Below, piece by piece: positions 8,875 through 17,752 of a stretch of DNA of 64,000 nt. The translations under genes and the position numbers were made by a program. Position 1 is the first letter of the stretch. Every line of letters starts with the position of its first letter. This DNA is from Microvirga aerilata (GTDB lineage Bacteria > Pseudomonadota > Alphaproteobacteria > Rhizobiales > Beijerinckiaceae): the NCBI RefSeq assembly GCF_016743775.1, contig NZ_JAEQMY010000010.1:62001-126000 (forward strand), in the 5' to 3' direction. The notes beneath the pieces were generated by a model that saw nothing but the letters and a program-made list of their open reading frames with translations, searched no databases and had not been told where the DNA came from.

Positions 8875-11421
8875 TCACGCACTCAGCACCTCCCGTTTCA
8901 CGGTACGGCGGTCCAGCACCGGTTCGCCCCTCTCGAAATGGATAACCGCGTCGAAGGACGGTTGATCCATGGCAGGTGAGATCGCCGGCGTCAGGAGGAT
9001 CAGTCCCCGGCCCACCAGGACGCGGCGCAGGTTCGCCACCAGCCTGTCGGCGGCAGGCCCCGGCAGCCCTTCGAGGGCGCGCTGAACCACCAGGATGCTC
9101 GGGCGGCGCACGAGGCAGCGCACAAGATCGACCGCGGCGATCTCGGTCAGGGTGAGATCGTCCCCTTGAGCGTCGATGGGGGTATCGAGCCCGATGCGCG
9201 ACACCTCCCCGTCGAGGCCCCTCTGGGTCAGCACCCGGCGGGTCACGCCCTGCACGGCCTCGAGGGCTCCGGCCTGATCGGTGGCGATGCGCCCGAAGAG
9301 CAGGTTGTCCTGCACGCTCGCCGCCGCGCAGAAGCGGGCTTCGTCGTAGAACTCGATTGCAGGTTTAAGGCTCACCGGCAGCATGCGGGCGAAATCCGCG
9401 CGGGCCACGAGAATGCGCTCCTCCATGGCCTCGTCGAGAAGCCCCAGGCGGTGCCGGCTCTCGCTGTAGCGCAGGGCCAGGCCGATCAGGCGGGCCTGAT
9501 CGCGGGCGGTCTGGGCGCTGCGCCGCTGCTCGTTCTTCCGCTCGACCAGGTCCTGGAAGTAGGCCCGGTCGGCGGCCGAAAAGAAGGAGAAGCGCTCGAA
9601 GAGCGGATGCCCGTCCGGGATGTCGGCGAAGATCTCGATCATGCTGGTGGCAATCGAAAGACCCATCCTGGCGAGCGGCTTGGTGAGCTCGTTGGCCTCG
9701 AGCACGGCCCGCACGAAGGGGTGGCTCGACAACCCGTCCTCCTGGAATGCGTCGCCGATGGCCTTGCCGAACAGCAGGTTCTCGCCCACCGTGGCATAGC
9801 GGTTGTAGCGCTCGGCGCTGAAGGGATCGACGAAGCGGTCGAGCCCCTCGGTGACGAGCGCCGCCTGCACGGCGCGGCGGGCTTCCACGATGGCGGCGGC
9901 AAGCTTCGGCTCCCGCTGCAGGTCGATGGTTCCGGTCAGGCCGCGGGCATGGGTCAGGCGCTCGAGCCCGGCAACGGTGATCGCCTCCGAGAGGCGGTGA
10001 TCGCGCTCAGGCGCCGGTGCGGAGCAGCCGTAGAGAAGATTGTCCTTGAGGGTTCCGTCGATCAGAACCGTGTCGCCTGCAACGGCGATGCGCTGGCTGC
10101 GCTCCACCGGGTCTGCGGCCGCAAGATCGATCCCCCCAAAGGTCAGGCGTCCCGTGGAGGGCTGCAGCTGACCGCTCATGAGGGCCGCCAGGAGCCGCGG
10201 GCCCGCATCCCGGTCGCCCACCAGGGCGATGTGGGACGGAAAGGCCAGGTTCAGGTTGACTGCGGCCACCCGGGCTCCGCTTGCGGGATCGTAGGCCGAG
10301 ACGCCCTGCGCCACGAGAGCGCCGTTGTCGGGCAGGGCGGCCTTTCCCTTGATGGCCGCGCGCAGCTTCAGGGGCGCCAGGCCCTGGCCCAGATCGATCA
10401 GCAGCGCGCGGGCCCGCGTGATGAGGCGGTGCCATTGAACCACCTCCCGGGTGCCGTGAGCCGCCAGCGCCGCGGCCAGAACGCAGGACGCCACCGTGCC
10501 GGCCGTGACCGGACGGGTTTGGGAGAACCAGGCGCCGAGCGCCAGCACCGCCAGGGGAGCGATCATGAGCACGGCGGCAGAGGCGGACTCGGCCAGCGCC
10601 AGGCGGTATTCCCGCTTCATCACGGGCCGGTGGCCGCGGGCAAGGGCATTGCGCACCCTGTCGCGCTCGTAAGGACCGGTGCCGTGGGCGCGCAGGGCCG
10701 GAATCCGGTGCTCCAGCTCCGCCAGAACCTCTCCGGCTTCCTCGCCCTCCCGGTGCCGGGCGGCGGTGGCGTCGAAGCGCAGGAGGGACCGGCGGGCGCT
10801 CACGACCGCGCCCAGCACCAGCACCAGGGCCAAAGCCGCGCCCAGATACCAATGCATGACGAACACATAGGCGCAGGCAAGCCCGATCATGCCGCCCAGC
10901 TTCACCGGAACGAGCAGGCTCGATCCCAGAACGCCGTTTTCGCGGGCAAGTCCCCGGGCGGCAAGCGCCGTCACCATGGCGATGTCCTCGTGGGACGAGG
11001 AGGGAGCCTTCAGGATCGCGTCGAGGGCCGTGGTCTGGGTGCGCGTCAGCATTCTTAGGCCGATGCCGATGGCAAGCCACTCCAGAGCCACCAGGATCAG
11101 GCCGATGAGAAGCGGAACCACGAGCACGCTGGCCACCGAGGCGATGGCGAAAGCCTCAGGCTGCAACATGAAACCGGGAAACAGAACGAGAGGCTCCGGC
11201 CAGGGACCTGCAGGCGGGCTGATGGCGATCCTCAGGAAGGCCGCCGGCGCAGTCCAGCCGCCGGCGCCTCCGGTCGCCCGGTCCACCAGGATGCGGATGA
11301 GGTCGAGGCCGCCGAGGATCAGAAGACCCGTCAGCGCCAGAAGAAGAAATCCGGCGAGGTGGCGGACAGGAGAGGTCTTCCACGCCAGGCGCAACGGATC
11401 GCGCTCCACGACAGCTCCCAT
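8875..11421 (-). CDS. ABC-exporter-like membrane protein with degenerate nucleotide-binding domain
   Basis: An 848-residue protein: an N-terminal transmembrane region of about six helices (about 22-45, 90-122, 170-205, 280-320) followed by a region that aligns by eye to an ABC-exporter nucleotide-binding domain. Every catalytic motif is eroded: the Walker A position reads ALVGDRDAGPRLL (about 399-411, no GK[ST]), the signature position reads LTLTEIAAVDLVR (about 756-768), the Walker B position reads SILVVQRAL (no Asp-Glu) and no switch histidine is visible. The post-Q-loop element DNLL[YF]G normally occurs once; here it occurs at about 460, 547 and 705, with an unfamiliar insert between. ATP hydrolysis is therefore unlikely. 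The gene is intact, without frameshift, so it seems maintained. It stands alone on this strand. Confidence 0.85.
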   Translation of the reverse strand: MGAVVERDPLRLAWKTSPVRHLAGFLLLALTGLLILGGLDLIRILVDRATGGAGGWTAPAAFLRIAISPPAGPWPEPLVLFPGFMLQPEAFAIASVASVLVVPLLIGLILVALEWLAIGIGLRMLTRTQTTALDAILKAPSSSHEDIAMVTALAARGLARENGVLGSSLLVPVKLGGMIGLACAYVFVMHWYLGAALALVLVLGAVVSARRSLLRFDATAARHREGEEAGEVLAELEHRIPALRAHGTGPYERDRVRNALARGHRPVMKREYRLALAESASAAVLMIAPLAVLALGAWFSQTRPVTAGTVASCVLAAALAAHGTREVVQWHRLITRARALLIDLGQGLAPLKLRAAIKGKAALPDNGALVAQGVSAYDPASGARVAAVNLNLAFPSHIALVGDRDAGPRLLAALMSGQLQPSTGRLTFGGIDLAAADPVERSQRIAVAGDTVLIDGTLKDNLLYGCSAPAPERDHRLSEAITVAGLERLTHARGLTGTIDLQREPKLAAAIVEARRAVQAALVTEGLDRFVDPFSAERYNRYATVGENLLFGKAIGDAFQEDGLSSHPFVRAVLEANELTKPLARMGLSIATSMIEIFADIPDGHPLFERFSFFSAADRAYFQDLVERKNEQRRSAQTARDQARLIGLALRYSESRHRLGLLDEAMEERILVARADFARMLPVSLKPAIEFYDEARFCAAASVQDNLLFGRIATDQAGALEAVQGVTRRVLTQRGLDGEVSRIGLDTPIDAQGDDLTLTEIAAVDLVRCLVRRPSILVVQRALEGLPGPAADRLVANLRRVLVGRGLILLTPAISPAMDQPSFDAVIHFERGEPVLDRRTVKREVLSA

Positions 11422-11699
11422 AATCGGTCAAGGTGCCCGACGTTAGCGCATCGCGCGGAAAAGTGGACTCGGTTTTCACGGGCGTGGCCCTGCGGGCCTC
11501 TTTCAACGATGCTGTCGTTAGAGAACGAGGGCAATGGATGAGCCAGAAAGAGGGCAAATCCCCTTTCATGTCCTATGCGCCGGCAAGGCCTTGCGCGGCC
11601 GGCGAGCCCAAACTCTGCCGCCCTACCCCTCGCCATGCCGCGCTTGGACTCTATGTCATCTGCCTTGTCGCCTTCCATGGAGGATCGTTGAGCCCGCCC

Positions 11700-12254
11700 A
11701 TGACATCCCAGCTGCCGCTCGACCCGGTTTTCCAGCTCATCCTCGAACTGCCGACCCGTGCGCCAAGCCCTGGCCTGCCGCACCGTCTGACGCGGCTTTT
11801 TCAGGAGCTGGCGCTGAGCGAACCCGTGCGGCCGGTGGAGGATATCGAAGACCAGATCTGGGCGCTCTGGGGCTCCCACGAGGACCGGGTGGCGGAGGAG
11901 ACCATGGCAGCGGCGGTGGAGGCCCTCTCGTCGGGCGCGCTCAAGAAGGCCAGGCCCCTGCTCGACCACCTGGTCGCCAAGCATCCGGACTGGCCGGAGG
12001 CCTGGAACAAGCGCGCGACGCTGGCCTCCATCGAGAAACGCGACGCGGACAGCCTCCTCGACATTGCCCAGACCCTAAGGCTGGAGCCGCGCCACTTTGG
12101 GGCCATCGCCGGCTTCGGCAACATCTGCCTGCGGCACGGCCATCTCAACGAAGCCCGCGCGGCCTTTCAGATTGCGCTGTCCATCAACCCGCATATGGAA
12201 GACTTGCGCGACATGCTGGAGAACCTGTCCCCGCATCACCTGATGCTGCATTAA
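11700..12254 (+). CDS. small tetratricopeptide-like protein
   Basis: A 184-residue protein, mostly helical. From about residue 75 it reads as two to three TPR-like helical pairs, for example ALSSGALKKARPLLDHLV, HPDWPEAWNKRATL and HFGAIAGFGNICLRHGHLNEA with FQIALSINP, where the alanine/glycine spacing fits the TPR consensus. It contains no catalytic motif, so a scaffold or assembly role is possible. The ATG at 11700 was chosen because family-like sequence begins there; longer in-frame starts back to 11433 would add unrelated arginine-rich residues. It converges on the next small gene with 9 bases between the stops. Confidence 0.75.
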   Translation: MTSQLPLDPVFQLILELPTRAPSPGLPHRLTRLFQELALSEPVRPVEDIEDQIWALWGSHEDRVAEETMAAAVEALSSGALKKARPLLDHLVAKHPDWPEAWNKRATLASIEKRDADSLLDIAQTLRLEPRHFGAIAGFGNICLRHGHLNEARAAFQIALSINPHMEDLRDMLENLSPHHLMLH

Positions 12255-12263
12255 AGGGAAGGG

Positions 12264-12506
12264 CTAGAGATTGAGGATCGGCAGCACCTTCGCGCTGCCA
12301 TGGGCCTGCAGGTCCAGGCCATAGGCCACCACCTCGTCGTCCGTGAGCTCGCGCAAGGTCTCGGCGGACGCATTGGCCCCGGCTGCCCGTGCGGCGACCA
12401 GCTCGGCGTCCTGTTCGTCCCGGGCCACGACCACAAGAGGCGCGACCTTGGGCTCTTGATCGCCCGGCTGCGGTACCGTCACGGTGACGCCAAATCCCTT
12501 GTTCAT
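12264..12506 (-). CDS. small hypothetical protein, 80 residues
   Basis: A short soluble acidic protein beginning MNKGFGVTV, with no motif I recognise. The case for a real gene is a clear GGAGAG Shine-Dalgarno about eight bases before the ATG at 12506 and amino-acid use typical of the neighbours. It contains no cysteines and no membrane segment. Function unknown. Confidence 0.6.
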   Translation of the reverse strand: MNKGFGVTVTVPQPGDQEPKVAPLVVVARDEQDAELVAARAAGANASAETLRELTDDEVVAYGLDLQAHGSAKVLPILNL

Positions 12507-12750
12507 CCAGCCGCTCTCCAGGTGGTTCGTGCGCCGGGCCCATGATACCGGTCCGTCCTCGATAGACGGCCCATCCCCGGAGCAGGTTCCAAGAGGGGGC
12601 CGAGAAACCGACCGCCGTCATCGTTAAGACGTTATTCATCGACACTGCGTCAGCTCACCGCTTCCAATAATCTCCCCAGACTGGGGTAAGCAGCTCCTGG
12701 CCTGGTTCAACCCCATGAGAACAGGTTCTAACGAGAGGACGACTCCCACG

Positions 12751-13539
12751 ATGCCATTCACCTCCCGCCTTGCAGGTTCCGCGATCGCCCGTGCCGGCCT
12801 CATGACCGCGGTGCTGACGCTCAGTGCCCTGCCGGGCTTGGCTCAAACGTCCGGACAAGCTCCGAAGCCCAAGCAGCCCGCCCCCAAGGGGCAGCAGGCG
12901 CAGCCTCAAAAGGCCCAGCCCCAGCAGGCACAGCCCCAGAACGCCGGTGCCGTGACCGTGGCACTCAAGGCAGAGCCGTCCCAGCCGGAATGGACCAAGG
13001 TCTGTGGGAAGGAGCAGGCTGCCAGCACGGAGGTCTGCTACACCACACGGGACTTCGTCACGGACAAGGGCCAGCGAATCGCGGCGGTGGCGCTCTACGA
13101 CGCGAAGGGCAAGGGCGCGCAGAAGCTCATGCGGATCCTGGTGCCCCTCGGATTCCTTGTGGCGCCGGGCACCCGGATCGTGGTGGACAAGAGCTCGCCC
13201 GTCGGCGGGCGCTTCTCGTCCTGCCTTCCCCACGGCTGCTTCGTCGAGGCGCCCGTGAAGGACGATTTCATCGCGGCGATCAAGAAAGGCACGACCCTGA
13301 ATGTCAGCGCCCGAAACCCGGCCGGCAAGGAGATCACGTTCACCATCCCGGTAGAGGGCTTCGGCAAAGCCTTCGACGGGCCGCCAATCGATCCGCAGGT
13401 GCTGGCGGAGCGGCAGAAGCAGATGCAGGAGGAGCTTCAGAAGCGCCAGGAAGAGCTCCGCAGCCGGCAGATGAGCGCTCCCGGCAATCCGGTCCAGGCT
13501 CCTGCTGCCAGTGCCGGGGCAATCCCGCCCAAAAACTAA
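12751..13539 (+). CDS. IalB-family (invasion-associated locus B) periplasmic protein
   Basis: A 262-residue secreted protein. Residues 1-32 form a Sec signal peptide (basic start, LMTAVLTLSALPG, cleavage near GLAQ). A proline/glutamine/lysine-rich linker follows (about 33-70), then the IalB domain with its four cysteines in WTKVCGKEQ, STEVCYTTRD, FSSCLPHGC. The C-terminal tail (about 220 onward) is charged and coiled-coil-like (QKQMQEELQKRQEELR). In Bartonella IalB affects erythrocyte invasion, but free-living alphaproteobacteria carry many copies whose role is unknown. Start ATG 12751 gives the signal peptide directly; an upstream in-frame start only adds twelve polar residues. Confidence 0.85.
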   Translation: MPFTSRLAGSAIARAGLMTAVLTLSALPGLAQTSGQAPKPKQPAPKGQQAQPQKAQPQQAQPQNAGAVTVALKAEPSQPEWTKVCGKEQAASTEVCYTTRDFVTDKGQRIAAVALYDAKGKGAQKLMRILVPLGFLVAPGTRIVVDKSSPVGGRFSSCLPHGCFVEAPVKDDFIAAIKKGTTLNVSARNPAGKEITFTIPVEGFGKAFDGPPIDPQVLAERQKQMQEELQKRQEELRSRQMSAPGNPVQAPAASAGAIPPKN

Positions 13540-13565
13540 GGCCCGCCGTGTTTCCACGAGGGCAT

Positions 13566-13598
13566 GGATCCTGAGCCGTCCCGGACGGCTCAGGATCC
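13566..13598. terminator. perfect 16-bp hairpin downstream of the ialB-like gene
   Basis: GGATCCTGAGCCGTCC and its exact reverse complement are separated by one base. It lies 27 bases after the ialB-like stop. No T-run follows, so it is either a factor-assisted terminator or an mRNA-stabilising hairpin. Confidence 0.6.
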
Positions 13599-13691
13599 CT
13601 TGGAAGGCTCCATCGGAACAGACGGCGCCCTCCATGCCAAGCGCGACAACGGGGCCGTTGCAGGCCGACGGCGGCAGGCTACCCTAGCCGC

Positions 13692-14189
13692 ATGTCCGAT
13701 TCGCCTGCAGCTCTCCGACGTCCGATCCTTCTCCCCCACGATGGCCGCCAGTCGCCGGTCGCGGCCGGCATCCAGCGCGGCGTGCGCCGCCTGTTCTCGC
13801 AGCTGGGCCATGTCACCCTGCCGGAATTCACCCTCGCCAACGGCAGGCGGGCCGATCTCATCGCGCTTGCTCCCGATGGCGCGCTCACCATCGTGGAGAT
13901 CAAGTCGAGCGTGGCGGATTTCCGGGCCGACCGGAAATGGCCCGATTACGAGGATTTCTGCGACCGGTTCTACTTTGCCGTGCCGGAGACCGTGCCGTTC
14001 GACATCCTGCCGGAGGATCGGGGCCTGATCATCGCCGACAGCTTCGGGGCGGCGATCCTGCGCGAGGCCTCCCACCACCCGCTCGCAGGGGCGCGCCGCA
14101 AGGCCGTGACCCTGCGCTTCGCCCATGCGGCCGCATCCCTGCTGCACGCGCTGGCCGATCCCGACAGGGTTGCGGACGGACGGCTTTAA
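13692..14189 (+). CDS. mmcB: MmcB-family DNA repair protein
   Basis: A 165-residue protein matching the MmcB family: GIQRGVRRLFSQLGH, then the nuclease-like core GRRADLIAL, TIVEIKSSVADFRADRKW and YEDFCDRFYFAV. The D...ExK arrangement (ADLIAL / IVEIKSS) resembles PD-(D/E)xK nucleases. In Caulobacter, mmcB is a damage-inducible gene required for resistance to mitomycin C-type lesions. The gene appears monocistronic and converges on actR with only 6 bases between the stops. I see no clear LexA box upstream, though I could not scan systematically. Confidence 0.85.
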   Translation: MSDSPAALRRPILLPHDGRQSPVAAGIQRGVRRLFSQLGHVTLPEFTLANGRRADLIALAPDGALTIVEIKSSVADFRADRKWPDYEDFCDRFYFAVPETVPFDILPEDRGLIIADSFGAAILREASHHPLAGARRKAVTLRFAHAAASLLHALADPDRVADGRL

Positions 14190-14195
14190 GGGGGT

Positions 14196-14753
14196 TCAGC
14201 GCGGCGCGCGCTTGGCCAGGATCCGCTGCAGGGTGCGGCGGTGCATGTTGAGGCGGCGCGCGGTTTCCGAGACGTTGCGTCCGCACAGTTCATAAACCCG
14301 CTGGATGTGCTCCCAGCGCACCCGGTCGGCCGACATGGGGTTCTCGGGCGGCAGCGCCCGCTCGCCGGGCTGGGCCATGAGAGCCGCGTGGATTTCGTCC
14401 GCATCCGCAGGCTTGGCGAGGTAGTCGAACGCTCCCATCTTGACCGCCGTGACGGCGGTGGCGATGTTGCCGTAGCCGGTGAGGATGACGCCCCGGGCGT
14501 CGGGGCGACGGTTTTTCAGCCGCTCGATCACGTCGAGCCCGTTGCCGTCCCCGAGCCGCATGTCGATGACGGCAAAGGCCGGCGCCTCGGTCTCGATGGC
14601 GGCGATGCCGTCCGCGACGCTTTCGGCCACGCGAACCTGATAGCCGCGGCCTTCCATGGCACGGGCAAGCCGGGTCGAGAACGGCCGATCGTCGTCCACG
14701 ATCAAGAGGCTCTTATCGGCACGATCTTCGAACGCGACAGGCGCATCGGCCAT
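14196..14753 (-). CDS. actR: redox response regulator ActR/RegA
   Basis: A 185-residue two-domain regulator. The receiver domain has LLIVDDDRPF, the phosphoacceptor aspartate in FAVIDMRLGDGNG, the ILTGYGNIATAV block and the lysine in DYLAKPAD. After a short linker comes a Fis-type helix-turn-helix (NVSETARRLNMHRRTLQRIL) nearly invariant in RegA/PrrA/ActR. These regulators control respiration, carbon and nitrogen fixation and acid tolerance in response to redox state. I chose ATG 14753, since AAGGAGAT lies just before it and inside the longer frame that starts at 14771. It follows the sensor gene by 45 bases on the same strand. Confidence 0.92.
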   Translation of the reverse strand: MADAPVAFEDRADKSLLIVDDDRPFSTRLARAMEGRGYQVRVAESVADGIAAIETEAPAFAVIDMRLGDGNGLDVIERLKNRRPDARGVILTGYGNIATAVTAVKMGAFDYLAKPADADEIHAALMAQPGERALPPENPMSADRVRWEHIQRVYELCGRNVSETARRLNMHRRTLQRILAKRAPR

Positions 14754-14798
14754 CAGAACATCTCCTTGCATGCTGGGAAAATTCCTCTGTGAGACGAG

Positions 14799-16190
14799 CT
14801 AGTTGAGCTCCTCTCTCATATGGGAATTCTTCCCCTCTTCTGTGAGGGACCCCGAAGGATCTCCCTGCGGCGAAATTGCCGCACCTCGTTCAAACGCATG
14901 ACGAGGCCAAACGATCCGCGCGATGGCGCCCGAGGCGGGCGGAGCCGCGTTCGTGAGGGTCAATTCGGCCCCGGAACGCTCGATCAGGGTCTTGGCGATG
15001 AACAGGCCCAGGCCGAGTCCTCCACCCTCCTCGCTGTCTTCGCTGCGCTCGGCGGCGCTGCGGGTGGTCACATAGGGTTCTCCGACCCTGAGGAGGATTT
15101 CGGGAGCGTATCCGGGGCCGTCGTCCCGGATCTCGATGAACACTTCGTGAGGGGACCAGCAGGCCTCGATCGTCACCTGGCTCTCGGCAAAGTCCGTGGC
15201 GTTGTCGAGGATGTTGGACAGGCCGTAGACCACGCCCGGATTGCGGCGCCCCATGGGCTCGGGGCCGTCACCCTTCGACACCACCTTCACGTCGAAGCCC
15301 ACCGCCCGCTGTGGCTCGACGATCTCCTCCACCAGGTGGCTGAGCGTGATCGTCTCCAGGAACTCCGTCTCGTCCTCCTGGCCCATGGAGGTGAGCTTGG
15401 TCAGGATCGTGCGGCAGCGCTCCACCTGCTCCTGCAGGAGCCGCAGATCCTCTCCCACCGGGCCGTCCTTGGGGAGCGCATGGCCCAGCTCCTTGGTCAC
15501 CAGGGCGATGGTGGCGAGGGGCGTTCCCAGCTCGTGGGCCGCCGCCGCCGCCAGGCCGTCGAGCTGGGACAAGTGCTGCTCGCGGGCGAGCACCAGCTCC
15601 GTGGCGGCGAGCGCCTGCGCGAGCTGGCGGGCCTCCTCCGCCACCCGCCAGGCATAGATGCCGATGAAGGCCGTGCCGAGGAGGATGGCGGTCCAGATCC
15701 CGGTTACATACAGGAAGGGCAGCTTGAATCCTTGCCCCGGAAACCAGGGCAGGGGCTTGTGGGCGAGCACGAGAAGCGTTGCCGAGCCGACGGCGAGAAG
15801 CCCGAGCCCAAGGGTCCGCTCCGGCGGCAGCGCGGTGGCGGAGATGAGCACGGGCGCCAGAAACAGCATGGCGAACGGGTTCTCGAGACCTCCGGTCAGG
15901 TAGAGGAGGGCTGCCAGCTGCAGGATGTCGAAGGCCAGGAGCGCCGTGGCGAGGTTGTCGCTGAGCCGGTGGCTCGCCGGATACTGGATGCGCAGGAACA
16001 GGTTGACCCACGCCGAGGCCGCGATCACCAGGAAGCAGAGACCGAAGGGCAGGGAAAAGCCCAGGCCGAACCGGACCCCGGACACGGCGGCCGCCTGGCC
16101 CGCGACGGCAAGCCAGCGCAGGCGAACGAGGGTGTCGAGGCGCAGATGCCGGGCGTGGTGGGTCAGGCTCTTCGGTTCGATTTTGGACAT
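14799..16190 (-). CDS. actS: redox sensor histidine kinase ActS/RegB
   Basis: A 463-residue kinase with six hydrophobic helices in the first about 200 residues, the quinone-site signature GGLENPFAM between helices, an H-box AAAAHELGTPLATIAL, the redox-cysteine segment QVERCRTILTKL, and N, G1 and G2 boxes (LSNILDNATDFA, IRDDGPGYA, GGGLGLGLFIAK). These match RegB/PrrB, whose kinase activity is repressed by oxidised quinone and by oxidation of that cysteine. The start ATG 16190 follows the family's usual N terminus. The partner regulator actR lies directly downstream. Confidence 0.92.
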   Translation of the reverse strand: MSKIEPKSLTHHARHLRLDTLVRLRWLAVAGQAAAVSGVRFGLGFSLPFGLCFLVIAASAWVNLFLRIQYPASHRLSDNLATALLAFDILQLAALLYLTGGLENPFAMLFLAPVLISATALPPERTLGLGLLAVGSATLLVLAHKPLPWFPGQGFKLPFLYVTGIWTAILLGTAFIGIYAWRVAEEARQLAQALAATELVLAREQHLSQLDGLAAAAAHELGTPLATIALVTKELGHALPKDGPVGEDLRLLQEQVERCRTILTKLTSMGQEDETEFLETITLSHLVEEIVEPQRAVGFDVKVVSKGDGPEPMGRRNPGVVYGLSNILDNATDFAESQVTIEACWSPHEVFIEIRDDGPGYAPEILLRVGEPYVTTRSAAERSEDSEEGGGLGLGLFIAKTLIERSGAELTLTNAAPPASGAIARIVWPRHAFERGAAISPQGDPSGSLTEEGKNSHMREELN

Positions 16191-16413
16191 CCCCGAACAG
16201 AATAGGGCCGCCGCCCGGTTCGCCAAGCAACCCAGGCCTCGTCTATTTTCCTAAGATCGCCCGGGGTGATGCAGCAAAACACCAGTGAGACCGTTTCGGC
16301 TTGGAAAAACAAGTATGTTGCAATCAGCCGCAGGAACTTTAATCTTAAAATTACGGTTGAGGATAAAGCCTACGACAATCTGCGAGAACGGGCGCCCAAC
16401 CTTGGGGATATGA

Positions 16414-17676
16414 ATGAACTTTTCTTATTATTGGTACGATACCGCCCATTGGCTTTTGAGCCCCGCTCGCGCGGCTTCCGATTTCACGAAGCATTTCTTC
16501 GACAATCCCGGTAACCCGCTCACGAACACGCCCTATGGCCGGACGGTGTCCGCCGCCTGCGAACTGTTCGAGCGCACCACCCGGCGCTACGGCAAGCCAG
16601 TCTTCGGCCTGCCGACCACCAGGATCGGCAACGCGGAGGTGGCGGTCACCGAGCGAACCGTCTGGGAGCGCCCCTTCTGCCGGGTAATCTCCTTCGAGCG
16701 CGACCACCCCGCCGCCAAGGATCAGCCGAAGCTCCTCATCGTGGCGCCCATGTCCGGTCACTACGCCACCCTCCTGCGCGGAACGGTCGAGACCTTCCTG
16801 CCCAGCCACCAGGTGATGATCACCGACTGGACCGACGCCCGCATGGTGCCCCTGGCCGAAGGCCGGTTCGACCTGGACGACTACATCGATTACCTGAAAA
16901 TCATGTTCCAGGATCTCGGGCCGGACCTCCACGTGATGGCCGTGTGCCAGCCGGCCGTGCCGGTGATCGCCGCCATCGCCCGCATGGAGGACGAGAAGGA
17001 TCCTCTCACGCCGCGCTCCATGACCCTCATGGGCGGTCCCATCGACACCCGCCGCTCGCCCACCGCCGTCAACCGGCTGGCGGAGGAGCGCGGCATCGAC
17101 TGGTTCCGGCAGCACTGCATCACCAAGGTGCCCCCGTCCCATCCGGGCTTCTGGCGCGACGTGTATCCAGGCTTCCAGCAGCTCTCCGGCTTCATGGCCA
17201 TGAACATCGACCGGCATCTCACCGCCCATTGGGAGATGTTCAACCACCTGGTGGAGGGCGACGGCGATTCGGCCGAGAAGCACCGGGAGTTCTACGACGA
17301 GTACCTCGCCGTCATGGACCTGACCGCCGAGTTCTACCTCCAGACGGTCGAGAAGGTGTTCGTGAACCACGAACTGCCCAAGGGCGAGATGATGCACAGG
17401 GACCAGCCGGTGGACCTCATGGCGATCCGGCGCTGCGCCATCATGGCGGTCGAAGGGGAGCGGGACGACATCTCGGGCGTGGGCCAGACCCTGGCCGCCC
17501 TGGAGTTGACCCCCAACCTGTCCTCCGACAAGAAGCTCTACCACCTGCAGGCCGGGGTCGGTCACTATGGCGTCTTCAACGGTTCTCGTTTCAGGACTCA
17601 GATCGCTCCTCGAATCGCTGAATTCATTGAGACCCATAATCGAGAACCAGCCAGGAAGAAGCCGTCAAGGGCTTGA
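16414..17676 (+). CDS. phaZ: intracellular polyhydroxyalkanoate depolymerase
   Basis: A 420-residue alpha/beta-hydrolase of normal length for intracellular PhaZ. The N terminus WLLSPARAASDFTKHFF is the conserved family opening. The nucleophile is a cysteine in HVMAVCQPAVP rather than a serine, as in Ralstonia PhaZa1. The aspartate in AVEGERDDI and histidine in GVGHYGVFNG complete the triad. It breaks down stored polyhydroxybutyrate in granules. The ATG at 16414 gives the standard start. It is divergent from actS (spacer about 220 bases, AT-rich). No phaC or phasin genes are nearby. Confidence 0.92.
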   Translation: MNFSYYWYDTAHWLLSPARAASDFTKHFFDNPGNPLTNTPYGRTVSAACELFERTTRRYGKPVFGLPTTRIGNAEVAVTERTVWERPFCRVISFERDHPAAKDQPKLLIVAPMSGHYATLLRGTVETFLPSHQVMITDWTDARMVPLAEGRFDLDDYIDYLKIMFQDLGPDLHVMAVCQPAVPVIAAIARMEDEKDPLTPRSMTLMGGPIDTRRSPTAVNRLAEERGIDWFRQHCITKVPPSHPGFWRDVYPGFQQLSGFMAMNIDRHLTAHWEMFNHLVEGDGDSAEKHREFYDEYLAVMDLTAEFYLQTVEKVFVNHELPKGEMMHRDQPVDLMAIRRCAIMAVEGERDDISGVGQTLAALELTPNLSSDKKLYHLQAGVGHYGVFNGSRFRTQIAPRIAEFIETHNREPARKKPSRA

Positions 17677-17752
17677 GGCTGTTCTCGATACGTTCTTAGG
17701 AGCGGCAAACGGCTGCGCTGACAGAATCAGCGTGACAGGGCAGATTGCGGAT

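Noticed and set aside
9166..11058. 630-residue plus-strand open frame
   Set aside because: Antisense shadow of the degenerate ABC protein gene; composition is histidine/glycine-rich as expected for complement of GC-rich coding DNA.
14820..16205. 461-residue plus-strand frame
   Set aside because: Antisense to the ActS kinase gene.
16266..16514. 82-residue open frame upstream of and overlapping phaZ
   Set aside because: It overlaps the well-supported phaZ start by about 100 bases, has no recognisable family, and lies in an AT-rich divergent promoter region.
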